Shown here: positions 19,853 through 33,900 of the stretch, in pieces
How positions within the stretch are numbered: the stretch's first letter is position 1
Layout of the letters: every line of letters begins with the position of its first letter
Translations under genes and position numbers: made by a program
Assembly (NCBI RefSeq): GCF_937616625.2
Contig: NC_065576.1
Coordinates: 15,812,501 to 15,876,500, forward strand
Length of the DNA stretch: 64,000 bases
Direction of reading: 5' to 3'
From: Mercurialis annua
Lineage: Eukaryota; Streptophyta; Magnoliopsida; Malpighiales; Euphorbiaceae
Notes under the pieces: model-generated
Database searches by the model: none
Seen by the model: only the letters and a program-made list of their open reading frames with translations
Told to the model about the DNA's origin: nothing

Positions 19853-21369
19853 CAAACAAGATTCGATTCTAAGTTCAAAAAACCCGGAATTGCTTTTGGA
19901 AATTTCTGATCTCTAACGGGCTTGGGCTTCAGGGCCCGTATGGCATGGCAGATCATAAAAATGGATTTTAAGCTCAAAATACATTAGGTGTGGCCCAATA
20001 CAAATAAAATAATTTCCTACCACTAATTACAAAAATTATGGGTTCAAATGGGGCCCAATTCCGAGCTCAAAACGATTCCAGAAACACGAAAACAAGTTCT
20101 GGAGCGAATCTAGAAGATTTAAGAAGAGTTTGAGCTGAGGAACGATGACGCCGACTGGATTGGCTCAAATTCCAATAATAGTGGCTGTGCCACTTAAAGT
20201 GGCGGCGAGGCCACCAAAATCCGGTTCGAGGGAGTTCGTCGTATGGTTCGGTTTTCATGCAAAAACAACGCAAAAACGAGCAAAACATAGAAAACAACAT
20301 ACTAGAACATTCTAGGATCGATATACAATGATTAAAACTGATTTAAACATCATAAACACATGTTTCTAGGTTGATTTCATGGCAATCATGATAAAAAAAA
20401 ACTAAGAACATGGCAAAGATGGCAATTTACGGCTATATATGCGGTTTTAACATCAGATTTGAACATATTTGGCATACAATAATTAAAAATGGTGGAAGCA
20501 TCTTATAAACATGTTTCTATGTCATTTTCATGGCAATCATGGTAAAAGACCAAGAACATAGCATTTATTATAAAAATATTGAAAAACAAACTAAACATGC
20601 ATCGTATCTTATATAATTCAATAAACATGATAAATATACAACAAAAGATGATACGAGATGATATTGGGTCCTCAAGAGTACTGTTCTGAGTCTTTGGCTC
20701 GTTTTTGACAGTTTCGGATATAGAATCCAGCTTAGGATTGGTGTGTAGCAGTGCATGCTTGATTGATTGAGGCGTATTAGCTTGTTTGACTGGTGAAAAA
20801 TCGACTGTATGTGTGATGATGATGGTGGTTCGTCTAGGGCAATGTAAATATTAGGGTTTATGTGTTCTGATACGTACTGGTGCCACCCCTAGCCAGGTAA
20901 ATTAAGGTGTCTACTTATAGATTTAGAGTTAGACCTAGGGTTAACTAGTGTTAGGATTTAATTAGGAGTGAGAAAGTGCGTAAAATGATAAGTTTAAAAG
21001 GTATATCTTAGATAATTATTTAATTTGATTTGTATTTATCAGTATATGACATGTAAAAAGAAAAAAGAGTTAGAAGGCTGTTTTGGGTATGATCATTTTA
21101 TCCCATCAAACTTGCAAATTGGCTCATAAACTTCAAAAATATTGTAATTAGTCCATTTTTTTTACTTAGACCATAATCTCTTTGGATTTTTATAGGTTAT
21201 TTGCGGCTAATTACATTTCAATCCTTCAAGTTCTCAATTACGCACTAATCTAGTCTATTTGAATTCAGACATGCGAATTGCTAACTCGTCACCCAGACGA
21301 GTTTCTTTGGAAATATTCATTGTACGCTTCAGTCCCTTACTACTTTTACCTGTCTGAAAAAGGGTGTCT
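19853..21369. other. No gene seen; anonymous repeat-like DNA
   Basis: Non-coding sequence follows the LTR. It includes a GC-richer block (about 20060-20240) and a block with TAGGGTTT-type words (about 20840-20950). It may be decayed LTR or promoter-like sequence; no domain or boundary could be recognised. Confidence 0.4.
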
Positions 21370-21815
21370 ACAGGAATGTTCTCCTAAATAGAAATATGAT
21401 TTTGAACATGAATATATTTCTTAATCCTCTAGAAGGTTTAAGTCTTCTAGATGAATCTAGAACCTCCTAGATTGTCGGTGTTATATTAAGATTCCAAATC
21501 TTTGATAAGATCTGCATTTGAAATTAGTTCTTTGTACTAATATTTTGGAATATCTTTGTTTACCATGTCTTGTGGGAGTCAGACGTCTTTGCTAGGCAAA
21601 CCCATAGTGGCTCGGTTCTAAATGAACGAGTTCTATGAAACTTAGTTCTTTTATTACGAGCTTTTGGAGAGTTCATTCGTGAGTGGATCCCTTTTCTTTG
21701 ACTTATTAACGTTTGGCGATTTCTAGAGGTCCACTTCAGTGGGCAGATCTTATGAGACTCGGCCTTCTATATTATCATGTGGAATCAGGTTTCCATGAAT
21801 TCCTAAAATACAATA
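21370..21815. repeat. Possible decayed Tat-type LTR fragment
   Basis: Composition and short words (TCCTAAATAG, repeated TCTAGA, ACTCGGC near the end) recall the LTR at 2533-3136. There is no clear alignment, no termini and no coding. Confidence 0.25.
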
Positions 21816-22549
21816 TCTTATATAATATATATATAAGTCAAGGTTTTATGTGTGTAAAACTGTAAAATAGAAAATGTATTTTTTTTATTCATTAAAAAGT
21901 AATAAAGGATTTATAGAATATATATAGAATTGTAATTTATAAAATTATACATTATTTATAAATTGATTAATCGGTTAACCACAGTTTGTAATGCTCCAAA
22001 TCCTAAACCTAAAACGTCAATCATAAAAGTTTAAAATTAAAATTTGAATCTAAATTTTCAAACCGATTAACTATATTTTTTAGTTTGATTTGCCAATTTT
22101 AATTTGATTAATCAGTTTGACCGATTTTTTTTTTTCCACTAGTGATATATGATTGTGGAATGAGACTTGAGCAAATTGAGGTTTTATCCAAATCTATATA
22201 CTATAGTATAAAAGAGATCCAAAACACTGTACATTGAACAATGTTTTGGGTTTTTTTACTAAAAAATTCTCAGTATATAACAATAATTTCAATATTGCTG
22301 GCATAGTTAAAATCATTCATATATCCAGTGATGTAAATTCAGATATAATTTCATATAAATGTCCCTATTTTTCTATTAAATTACAATAAGACCAATTGCA
22401 AATGGACTTTCTCTTAAAAGGAAAGGACCATAATTATAAGATTAATTACAAAAGTAACATTCAATAAATACTGCTGTTTTTCTTTAATTGCTGAAAACGT
22501 CTATAAATATAATAGGGACTATCTTAGTGAAATTCTATGTATTGTTTAA

Positions 22550-22860
22550 GGGATAATGTCATAAAAATTCACGAACTTTACATGTTTTCTCAATTTAATC
22601 ACGTTCTTTAAAACTTCTCATAAACATACACCAACTTTCATTTTTTTCCAAATTCATGCACGGTGCTGACGTGACACTCATTCATTAGTGCAATTTGCTG
22701 AGGTGTAAGTTATTTTTAACCAATAAATGAGTGACACGTCAGCACCATGTATGAATTTGAGAAAAAAAATGAAAGTTGGTGTATATTTATGAGAAGTTTT
22801 AAAGAACGTGATTAAATTGAGAAAACGTATAAACTTGGTGAATTTTTATGACATTAACCC
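22550..22860. mobile_element. Mutator-type fold-back MITE
   Basis: The 311-bp element consists of two inverted arms of about 140 bp (GGGATAATGTCATAAAAATTCA ... matched by the reverse of the right end) around a short loop. It is flanked by 9-bp direct repeats ATTGTTTAA and ATTGTTTTA (22541-22549, 22861-22869; one mismatch). Long arms and 9-bp duplications fit the Mutator superfamily. There is no coding. Confidence 0.88.
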
Positions 22861-22869
22861 ATTGTTTTA

Positions 22870-24419
22870 TAAGAATTCTTATAATTTTCATTTACACAAT
22901 ACTAAATCTTTAATATTATTTCTTTTTAGCACAATAATTTCAAAAGAAGTTATTTATGTTATATATCTGTTATTAATTTCTATATCTTCTAATGTTAAAA
23001 GAAAAATTTATTTTTTAAATTACAAAAAACAAAAGTTAACATTTTTAGTTTTATTTATATATCCAAAATTCTCATTTTCTTATATATTTACATAGAAAAT
23101 TTTAATAAATTAATATATTTAAATTTTTTTTTACTAAAATCAGTTTTTCACAATTTATGAATTATAAAATTTAATTTTTTAATTAAAATAATCATTTAAC
23201 AAAATCATAAAATTGATGTCCAAATTCAATTTTTTTATTATATAACAAAAAAAATGTGATATTAAAAGAAAATTTATATTTTATCTTTTTATATCTATCC
23301 AGTATATTTTACTTTTTTGTCTTCATCCACACTTTTCACCTCGTGCTTTCTTTTATTTTTTATTGATTATAATAAAAAAATTAATGTCTACTAAACAAAT
23401 TATATCATGATGAAAATCTTAAAGACAACATCAATTCATGGTTTGATTTTTATTTCTATTTTTGGTTAGTAAATTATTGAATTAATCATCGACGTGCTCC
23501 ATTAAATATAAGCATGTTTGAAATAGGTTCTAAACTTAACGTTGAGGTGCAAAAATATGAATTAAAAAGTTAGCTTTTATTTTAATATTCATATCCTTTT
23601 TTATATGGTTATTAATGATTTACTTTTTTTTCCGATTTTTTTATTTGTTTAAGTTGAATCAGACCATTTTTGTTAGGATCAAAAGATCCATGAAGCTTTT
23701 TATCATATTGTTTTTTTTCTTCAGAAAATCAAATTATAGTCATCATGTCAATATTTTATTTTCCTTATTTTTTAACCTTTATTGCTATATTTATTAGCAT
23801 AATTTTGGTTCATTCGCACTGAATGGTAGACTTCAGACATTATATATGTTTTATTTTGTAATTATTTTATTTAAATTTCATATTTTTTTAAATTTTTTTA
23901 TTTATGATTTTATTGTCTTTTTTATATATTTTTCTCTTTAATTTTTGGTATAACATGAGTTTAATTAATGAAAATGGACCAATAAAATAAACTTATGAAC
24001 AAAAATATGAATTTTTTGAACTTTGATTGAAAAAATAAATTTTTGAAATTAAAAATAAATTTGGTTGCTATTGACTATTATTGTTGTAATTTTGTCAATT
24101 TCCTGATTAAGTTGGAAATTTTAGTTTCATATACAAAAATGATATTTTTGTGTCATTGAAACTAATACTATGATGATTTGTATGTGGGTTCGTAATGAAT
24201 AATTAATTGTATTGATGATTTTTTTTTAACTAGATATATAAATTATAAAGGAAAAAAACTAATTAATCACATTTAATATTTACTTTTATCTATTTTACTA
24301 TTATACAATACTTAATTGAAGTTATATATATTATCTATTCATTCTTTTTTGAAATTTTAGTATGTTAATTTTTTTTTAAAATATGTAAATTCCGAAGCGA
24401 AGCGAGGATTTCATACTAA
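22870..24419. other. Very AT-rich stretch, no gene
   Basis: This is the interior of the probable Helitron to the right of the MITE. Small ORFs (22808-23095, 23615-23797) have the biased Ile/Leu/Phe/Lys make-up of AT-rich non-coding DNA. Confidence 0.6.
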
Positions 24420-24461
24420 TATTTGAATTAAAATAGAAATTGCGTCTAAAAAGAATTGAAA

Positions 24462-24834
24462 GGCCTAATTACTTAAAAAACCCCACTTTATAACATTTTT
24501 TCGTTTATACCCTGATATAGGAAAAAGTTCATTTGTACCCTTTTTTTAATTTTTTTATTTTCGTCTCTACCCTAAAGAGCTAATTTGACCTCTTTTCATT
24601 TGGAAAAATATTCAAAATGATCCTTTATATTTAGCTTATATTCTAATTAAACATTAATATTATTAATCATTTATAATGTTTTCATCCTTTAATTAATTTA
24701 ATTGTCAAAAATTTAAATTTTAGGATAGAGATGAAAACGAAAAATCAAAAAAAGAATACAAATGAACTTTTTCTTAAATGAGGGTATAAACTAAAAAATG
24801 TTTACAAGGTGGGGGTCTTTTAAATAATTAAGCC
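24462..24834. mobile_element. Fold-back MITE directly upstream of LEPA
   Basis: Two inverted arms of about 115 bp (GGCCTAATTACTTAAAAA and the reverse of TTTTAAATAATTAAGCC) surround an AT-rich loop; the element is 373 bp. The flanks GAATTGAAA and AAATAGAAA match at 7 of 9 positions, a worn 9-bp duplication of Mutator type. It ends about 155 bp before the LEPA start codon. Confidence 0.8.
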
Positions 24835-24989
24835 AAATAGAAATGATTAGTTTAAATTAAAATTTTGGTAACCGTTAAAACTTGATACACTGGCGTGGCA
24901 AAAAAAATGGATTGAAGAAAGAAGGAGAGATTTAAATGCGAGGCAAAACAATTTAATTAAAAAAATTTTAAAGACATCCGTCTCTCGAA
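24835..24989 (+). promoter_or_regulatory. 5' flank / leader of LEPA
   Basis: Only about 155 bp separate the MITE from the ATG. The segment is AT-rich with purine-rich AGAAAGAAGGAGAGA near 24917. No single convincing TATA box could be chosen. The promoter may extend into the MITE and Helitron. Confidence 0.35.
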
Positions 24990-27900
24990 ATGGCAACAAC
25001 CGCAGACCTCTCACCTTCGCTGCTGCTCTTCTTATCCAATTACCGATTTTACCAAACCCCAAAAAACAGCCCTCACCTCACTTTCTCCCATTCCCATAAA
25101 ACCGGCGACGCTTCTAAGCTCCGCCTGCTCCGCCGTGCCACCACCGGAAGGCAGTCAGCAACAGTTGACTTGGATTTCGCAGCCGAAGTTGGCCAGCACC
25201 GTCTTTCCAAGGTAATAATCGAATGATATATTTATATATTTTCGCCTGGAAAGTTCATGAATGGTTGGTGTTGGATGAACAAGTGCAGGTTCCGATATCG
25301 AATTTAAGGAATTTTTGTATAATAGCGCATATTGATCATGGAAAATCAACTTTGGCCGACAAATTGCTCCAAATGACTGGGACTGTCCATAAGCGAGAGA
25401 TGAAGGAGCAGTTTCTTGATAATATGGACTTGGAAAGAGAGAGAGGCATCACTATCAAATTACAGGTTTTCTCTTCAAATAAATATACATTCTGTAACTG
25501 GGGTGTTTCTTTATAATTAGCTAGGAAGTTTCACCAGAGTAGATTTGTTTGGTTCAGGCTGGTCAAGTGAAAACTCAAGCTAAGCTAATTTAAGTTTGGC
25601 TTGTTTTTTTAGACAGGCTCATTTATTAACTTGAGCTTTTGGGTCACAAGTAGTAAGGGATTTAATGAGTTAGAGTAATTGATAAATAGCTACTGCTGTG
25701 TCACCTGGTCCTCAATGCTACAAGTGTGTAATTTTTGTGCATGATCTGGAAAATGTGAATTTATGTGCTACATAATCATAGATTCATATCAAATCTTGAT
25801 TATGTTTGTTATCATTGTTCTATTATTTTCTACATACATCTAAGATAATGTGACAAGTCTTGTTTTGAAAATTGTGCCAGGCAGCTAGGATGCGTTATGT
25901 TTATGAAAATGAACCATATTGTCTGAATTTGATTGATACTCCTGGCCATGTGGACTTCTCCTATGAGGTACGTGAACATGGCACGTGGTCATTCTTTTCC
26001 ACAAGTATAATTTCTATTCCTGATTTTAGTTTCTTATTTTTTCTTAATACACTGAACTAGGATATCACTCAATTCTCTTGTTCCCCCACAATCACCCCAC
26101 ACTCCCCTATTGTACTGCTATATTTATATGAGTGATCAACTCATTGCCAGATTCAGGATTAGGTTCAAAAACCTTAGATTCCTAGCCACGAAGAGGGGTT
26201 TCCAGTTCTAAACATCATTTTTTGTAGTGATTTTACAACTTACATGATATCCAGCAGTAAACCTTTTTTTTTCCTTTTCTTTTTGCGAGATTATGGGGAA
26301 ACATTAATTTATTATTAAATCTTTTATCGTTACGACTTACCAGGAATTCTCAATCATCAAGGTCGAAATAAGGGCCAAGCTGAGTTTAGCATTTGCAAGC
26401 TCAATCTCGGTTTGTCTACAATGAGCTGTTCATTTAAGCTAGGATAGGTTCAGCTTTAATTGAAGACAGTGATGCTGAGTTTTATCTAGATACACCTCTT
26501 TTGTTTGATTGGCATAGAAAAGTGCAAATCAAGCAACATGAATTTCTTTTTCAGTGAATGAACTTTAAAAAAGTTCTCTATATGTGTTGTAATAAAAATC
26601 TTATTGCGTTTTAGCATAACTACTTTATATAGGCACTTTTGTGCATCTTACTCATAACAATTTATACATCCTGGATTCAAAATCAGTTTTAAAATTCATG
26701 TACTTTAGCCCATTATTCAACAAATGATCTGCTTAAGATTTACCGTTTTCCTAGTCTGCGCTTAATTACATCCACTAAATTATCTCTAAAGTGAGCTTGA
26801 GCTTTGTTTCTTAACCTTAGCTAATGGGCTTGGTCTGCCATTTATATGCAGGTTTCTCGTTCTCTTGCTGCTTGTGAGGGTGCTCTCTTGGTTGTTGATG
26901 CTTCTCAGGTGAAATCTAATCTTTACGTTCTATGCTTTCATGCTTTATTTTCATTTTTTAATGCAATTTAAAGTTTGTGAATTTGCTTAACATTTCATAT
27001 TTATGAGTATATTTTATTTCAAAGTATGTATATGCAAATTCAAACTTTAATGCAACACTATTTCTTACATTGCTTTCATGTCTTCATATATTAATTTGCC
27101 ATTATAAACAATTAATTTTTATAATAGGGTGTGGAAGCGCAAACACTGGCTAATCTTTATCTAGCCTTGGAAAACAACCTAGAAATTATCCCTGTAAGTT
27201 AGCTATATTTCTGCACCTATTGTACGTCTGTGTGTGATTTCATGTGTATAAATTTTTTTGGGGGATGGTAAAACCTCAAAGCTGAGTCCATTGACACTAT
27301 TTATGGATATCACCTGCTTTGGTATTGTTCTAGTTCATTTTCACATGGCCTTCTGGTTTTAATTACTTAAGTCCTGGAAAAATGGAATCTACATAGCAGT
27401 AATAGTGAATAATAAGATGTTTTAGTTATGCTGCGCACATGATCCATGTGCTAGATACACGATAACGATGTATGCAGATTGGGTGGTTCTAACGTCACCT
27501 ATTTGAGAACACTCTAGAGATGGCCTACATGTTCAAATGGAAGTGTGTATATATTTTTTATTTATATAGTCAATTATTTTATAATTAATATACTTGATGA
27601 TTTGCAAGATTATTAAATATTAGAAGTATTATTAAGTTTATAAATTAAAATAGGAATCAAGTGTATTTAAAGTAATCGTATGCCTAGATTTAATATTCCG
27701 TCCATTCTTAAATAAATGGCCTTTTGGAGTAAGGCACTCACATTAAGGATGTCATTAATGCATACATATTTCCTAAACTACCCTTAATAAACCCACGTGT
27801 TGTTTGCACAAGGAGAGGAGGAAAAGGCTGTTTTCAAATAGCAGAGTAAGCCAACATCAGGTTTTGTCCAATATATGATGCATACCTGTCTCTCTGAATA

Positions 27901-30900
27901 TTCACTTCCATTCAAATCTTTCATATCGGCGTGGCTAGTCCCAGCATACTTAGCTTGAAGATGCTCCCACAAATTAGGACCAGATTATTCTATCTTAAAA
28001 CAGAGTTACATGGAAATTTAGCTGTACAAAATAAGTAAATCTAGATTTTCAACACAAAATCACAATTTTCTTTCTTTACATTTGTTTTGGTTGGTGGTTA
28101 TATCGTTTCTTGTGTCTAATTGATAAGAAAATGCAGGAAAGAGGATACTATCTTTTTGATTAATGAATAATATTTTAGTTCTGGCTATAATCAGCAGCTC
28201 AAGTAAATGATTGTTTTTTTTTGTCGGCTGAGATAATAATTGGTTATATTATAATTGGCTAAAGCTAGTAATGGGGAAAATGTTTGTACTTTTTTAGTCT
28301 TTTAGCCTAAACAGTATTACAATGATATTCAAGTCGAGTCTAGTTTGAGCTCAAATATTTCTAATCCGATATTAATTGAATGTTAAAATAAAAGTAAGCT
28401 TGTAGTCAGAGTCTTGAGTTTTCGAGTCCAGTTAAACTTGAGCTTTATCTAGTATTGAGCATACTTGCTAGATTATGCTCATATTGCAGTTAGTTCTCAA
28501 TGTTTGCAATTAGTTGCACCCATAAGACATATGAATGCAAGTTTATAACAATTATACATGCTTATTTGACAGGTTTTAAACAAAATAGATCTTCCAGGCG
28601 CTGAGCCAGATCGTGTTATCCAGGAGATTGAAGAGGTTGGTGCACAAAATGGAAGAAACTCCATTTGTTTAATGGGTGTGTAATCAATATTTGTCCCTGT
28701 AGCTTGGAAGCTATTTTAAGTATTTAGGCTTCTTTGAATCTGTTTGACAAGGCATGCACACACATTCTTGTAGGTTAGTTAAAGAAAAGCACCAAATGTA
28801 CCGTAAAGTTGAATACGCAGTGATATTCAGCGTTTTATGTTACTTGATAAAAGAGTGGCGCAAGATAATTTGATTCACCATTTCATTATTTCCTTGTAAA
28901 GTTCTGATGTCAAATAAATGGATTCTTGTTGCTAGATGCTGTTTAAGAACTAACTGAAGATCATGTGTTTTTGTTTAGGTTATTGGTTTAGATTGTAGCA
29001 ATGCAATACGGTGCTCCGCAAAGGTCCATGATTGTCATCTTTTATCAATTTATTTTCTACTTGCATGGTTCCGTCTAATGCAATTATTGCTTTAAATGTG
29101 ATTTTATCTGGTATTGCTGCTCTTTCTGCAGGAAGGAATAGGTATATTTGACATTCTGAGTGCAATTGTAGAACGGATTCCTCCACCGCGTGATACTTCT
29201 GACATGCCATTGAGGGTTTTAATCTTTGACAGGTGTGTATCTGCCATGGTTTTATATAGACTAATCAACATAAAGGCTGTGTATCTGTGGTGACAACAGT
29301 AATCGTATATGTCTTTGTGCTGTGCGCTATATGTTCATGAACTTTTTTATATCCAATTTTCCTCTTGGTTAGGTAATCTACATTCTTATCTTATTTGTCT
29401 GATTAAGAATTCTCCAAAAAACTGGATATTCTAAGAAGTCACTTCATGTGCATTTTTGGAAATCAGTAAATTTTTAAGCAGGGAGATTATGGCCAGTTCT
29501 CTTTTGCCAATTTGCATAGTGCCATTCTGCTTTGGCCAGTTCACATTTATCTATCAACCATGTTCTCTTCTTTTTGCCACTGTAATTTTTATAGATGTGA
29601 ACTTCTCCTTTTGTCTTTGTTGAACTTTAAAAATACTTTGCAGCTATTATGATCCATATCGTGGTGTTATTGTGTATTTCCGGGTCATAGATGGGAGCAT
29701 AAAGAAAGGTGATAGAATTCTTTTTATGGCCAGTAAGAAGGTGAAGTCCTCTTCTCAGTTACTAATCAGTTTGTTAACCCATATACAATGTTTATTCTTC
29801 CACTGTTTAGGTATATGCAACTAAAAGTACACACATCTACTATGCGTTCATGATTGGTGTGTATGATTCTTTTTAAAGTAGTGATTTGTTTCTTATTTTA
29901 CAGGACTACTTTGCTGATGAAATAGGAGTTTTATCTCCCAATCAGATGCAAGTGGAAGAATTATATGCGGGTGAGGTAAGGCTGTATATCCTAACTATTT
30001 ATCTGTCGAACCATGTTCTCTTCCTTTTTCTTTTCTTTCTTTTTCTCCTCCTCTTATCTTTTTTTTTTTGGGTGGGGAGAGGAACCTACATCTCAATTTT
30101 CTAAAAAATATGCATTTTCAGGTGTATGCAGACCTACTGCCACTATTTGAACTGAATTTTTTTTCTCTGAAAGCAATCGAAAGTTCAATTAGACTGAAGA
30201 TAGGTCTGGGGAGAGAGATCTCTTAAGTTTCCTTTTATCACAAATTCACACATAGGTGCGCATATTCCTACTGAAACCATGTAGTAACAACGTAACCTGA
30301 GTACTGAAATCAAATTTCATTCTCCTTAAGTGACAGGAAACTTGATCTTTCACAAACTGAAGGACTTCCTGCATTAATATAATCATTAAAATTTATCTTT
30401 TACAGAAATCTACCTTCAGTTCAAAGAATATCCTGAAAAAAATGCTTAATTAAATTTTTAAATTTATTGAAACAGGGCTGCATTTGTTCTTTGATTATGA
30501 ATAATTAATTGGCCCTTTCTCCAATTTTCAAAATTCGCTTCCTACTGTTTGTAACAGGGCTTCTGAACTCTGGGTTTTACTTTTTCAGGATCTGTGATTT
30601 TTTTTTGTGTGTTCCAACTTTAATAACACAAAAATATATCAGGCATAAGCCAGGATACCACTGACAGGGTTAAGCTCATAAACTTAGAGACTAGTGGAAA
30701 TCTAAGTTCTTGATATTGATTTGTTGGATATATTTCTTTACTCGTGCAAGTCCAAGTCCAAGTCCAAGTCCAGAGCTACTGGCCATAATTTTTTTTTGTT
30801 CAAGACTATTTAGTATTTTCTTCAAGAACTTAAAGTTATTTTCTTCTCAAGTTTCCAAATTATCTTCCATTCTTTTCTTTATTTGATGGATCACCTAGAA

Positions 30901-33900
30901 ACAGCTCATTGGCTTAAATTTCTCGTATTTATTGTAGCCTTACTTTGACAAGTTCTTCTGTGGTTAGTTTTTCCCTTTCATATTTGTGTTTCAACTTCGG
31001 GTAGTTTTTCTTTTCTTACATTTTTTTTATTATGAAAGATCTTGCAATTCAATAATAGCCGTTCTGATCTTACTTCCTTCCCCCACTTTTCCGCTCCTTA
31101 ACTTTTATTAGTATCTGTCCAGGTAGGATACCTCTCTGCTTCCATAAGATCAGTAGCAGATGCCAGGGTGGGAGACACTATTACTCACTACAATAAGAGA
31201 GCACAAAACTCACTATCTGGATATAAGGAAGCCACTCCAATGGTGTTCTGCGGCCTTTTCCCTGTTGATGCAGACCAGTATTGAGACTTTTCTTGTTCTG
31301 ATCAGTACTTTCATACTATATTCTGGACTCTTTTGCTTATTGATGTCCTTGAAAGTGCTTATTAAATTATTTCATCTTATCCTATTGATAGGTTTTCTGA
31401 GCTACGTGATGCTTTGGAAAAACTACAACTCAATGATGCTGCACTGAAGGTATATTAATATTACTGTTGCATACAATGCAAATACAGATTGACCATAAAA
31501 ACATATATATTGAGGAACCTTTTGAAAAGTAATTCTGGTCAATTATGGCAACAGCCAAAATCTTAGAACTGTCAGCTTGAAGAGATTGTCTTATGGTTGA
31601 TGCACAATTCAGGATCAGAATTTTAATCTTGTATTTCTTATTTGTCCTTATGTGAGATTTCTCTGGGAGTTGTTGCTAAGATTGAATACTTTTCATAATG
31701 CATATGGAAACCTGTGGCTTAATTTTGTGACTTAGTTTAGGTGGCTGTTGCTTCGGTAAGATTCTGGTCAAAAGCCAAATATTTAGAATTGTTAGATCAT
31801 GGGGAGATTGCATCTCTTGGTTGATTCACAATTCAGGATCAGGCTTTTAATCTAGTATTCCTCCTGTGAGATTCCAGTGGGAATCGTTGCTAAGATTGAA
31901 TACCTTCCAAAACGCCTATGGAAACTTGTGGCTTAATTTTGTGCCTTAATCTTAGATTGTTTCTTCAGTTAAAGGTCAATGCAATGATTACTCCTTTAGT
32001 AACCTATGGGCATTTAGAACATGGTCAGGATGTATTTTGAATTGTGGGATGCCTTTCAGGTCGTATTCTTCCTTTCTTTGTAATTATTTCCTAAAAGAGA
32101 AAACAAAAGTTAAACAGTGTCTGTGATCTTGTTTTCCCTGCAACTGTTCCTTTGTTGTTTTTCTTCTTTCTTTCACTTATACTCGCTTGTTTTGTCCCAT
32201 GCATTAGATTCACCCATCAAGATAGTTTCATTATAAAAAATTTACCATTGTCTTAAAAGAAGCTGCAGTGATCCAAAAAATTGCACATTTGCCGCTTTTA
32301 TCATTTCTAACTGACCCTTTTAGTTTTATTAATTATAGCTTGATTTGAAGAATTTAATCTCAATAATAGCTAAATTCGCTCATTGAAACAATTTAGCTTG
32401 ATTTTGCTCATGTAGTAGTCATTAAATAATTTCCTTTTGTGGTTCAATTGGTGAATTTGGCTTGCCATCATCTAATGACCGCCTCGTAAGAAAGCATGTT
32501 TTTTTTCAATTTGGAAAACATGGCTACAATTGAAATAAAATTCTTTAAATCAGGGTATAATTGACCAAATTAATTTTTTTTGTTAGAATTTGGAAATTTT
32601 TGGGTCATTAGGCCTAAAAAGAGTTGTAGTTCATTTTGTTAATAGCTAAATTAGTAAAAAAAACATATGTCATTGCTTCTGTGAAATTTGCAGTTTGAAC
32701 CTGAAACATCAAGTGCCATGGGTTTTGGCTTTAGGTGCGGGTTCTTAGGTCTTCTCCACATGGAAATAGTTCAGGTTTGATTTTTTGCTGCTATGAAGTT
32801 CTGGTAAATGTTTTGATACCAAAAGTGCAGCTGAAATTATTTGCTCTTACAGGAAAGGCTTGAGAGGGAATATAATCTGAGCTTGATAACTACTGCTCCA
32901 AGTGTTGTATACAGAGTGAACTGCATAAATGGTGATATTGTAAGTTTCTTCCTATCCTAGATTTTATACCTTGCTTGAATGTGGCAATGAGAGTATTTGC
33001 ACATATGCTGACCACTACCTCTTCCATTCAGTTATAACTCATCTTTGCAGCATCAATATAAATAACAGTATGAGTTCTGCTTGTATTATTCAGCAAGACG
33101 AGCAGGATAAAATTAGCATAATTGTAACTATAGTTTTATCTATCTCTGGCAAAAAAAAAACTATATAGTTTTATCATATTTTAAAAGTTGTTAGTACATG
33201 ATCATAAATGTTGATTACTACTAGCCATGGTTCTCAATAATAATCATTAGTAAAAAAAAGAGATTAGCAAATGGCATTTAGAATTAATTCTGCCTTTTAT
33301 TTTGTCAAATGCTTTCGTTCTTACTCGTTCTTAGGGGTGTAAATGAGCTAAGATCATTTTACCATGTACTAGTCATTACATATAAAATAAATAAACAAAC
33401 ACAGAGCTAACTCGTGATTTAAAAGTCTCATTTTATCACTCACTTCCCCAACCTCCAGTTTGAGCCATTTTTTTAATTTCATATTATAGTTGCTAATTAA
33501 TCTCTATAATTTTTTCATTTACTTTTCACTTGTGTCGGCGTGTTTGGCTCACTCGCGGACTTGTTGGTCACCAAATTCTCCATAAACGCTGATCGATGGC
33601 TGGTTCTCCTTCTTGGACAAATGGTGATGACCGATACTCACTCTAGAGAAGTGATAAAAGTTCGACGCCCTATAGCAACTTGTATTTGACAGAAAGAAGA
33701 ACTAGAAATAATTCGCAAGGGGTTTATTTGAACTGATTAGGCTTTGATACTATGTAAAAAAGGAAAGGAAGAGAATACTTCCTATATTTCATTGAGGAAT
33801 TATACACTTCTTTATATACATGACCGAGTCTTTACTAGAAATGAAAGAAATCTATTCTAGGAATAAAATACAATCAAATCAAATTCTATAATGGTGCTAA

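Larger units (their letters stand above)
22193..24419 (+). mobile_element. Probable non-autonomous Helitron
   Basis: The left end TCTATATACTATAGTATAAAAG follows an A. The right end has a short GCGAAGC-containing segment (CCGAAGCGAAGCGAGG) about 10 bases before CATACTAA, followed by T. Plant Helitrons start TC, end CTRR with a nearby 3' hairpin, and insert between A and T, all of which fit. The 3' hairpin stem here is short. The interior is AT-rich with no Rep/helicase, so it would be non-autonomous. A MITE at 22550-22860 is nested inside. Confidence 0.5.

Noticed and set aside
27784..27972. A 62-codon - strand ORF in LEPA intron 5
   Set aside because: No recognisable domain, short and inside an intron next to repeat traces. 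It may be retroelement debris but cannot be supported as a gene.
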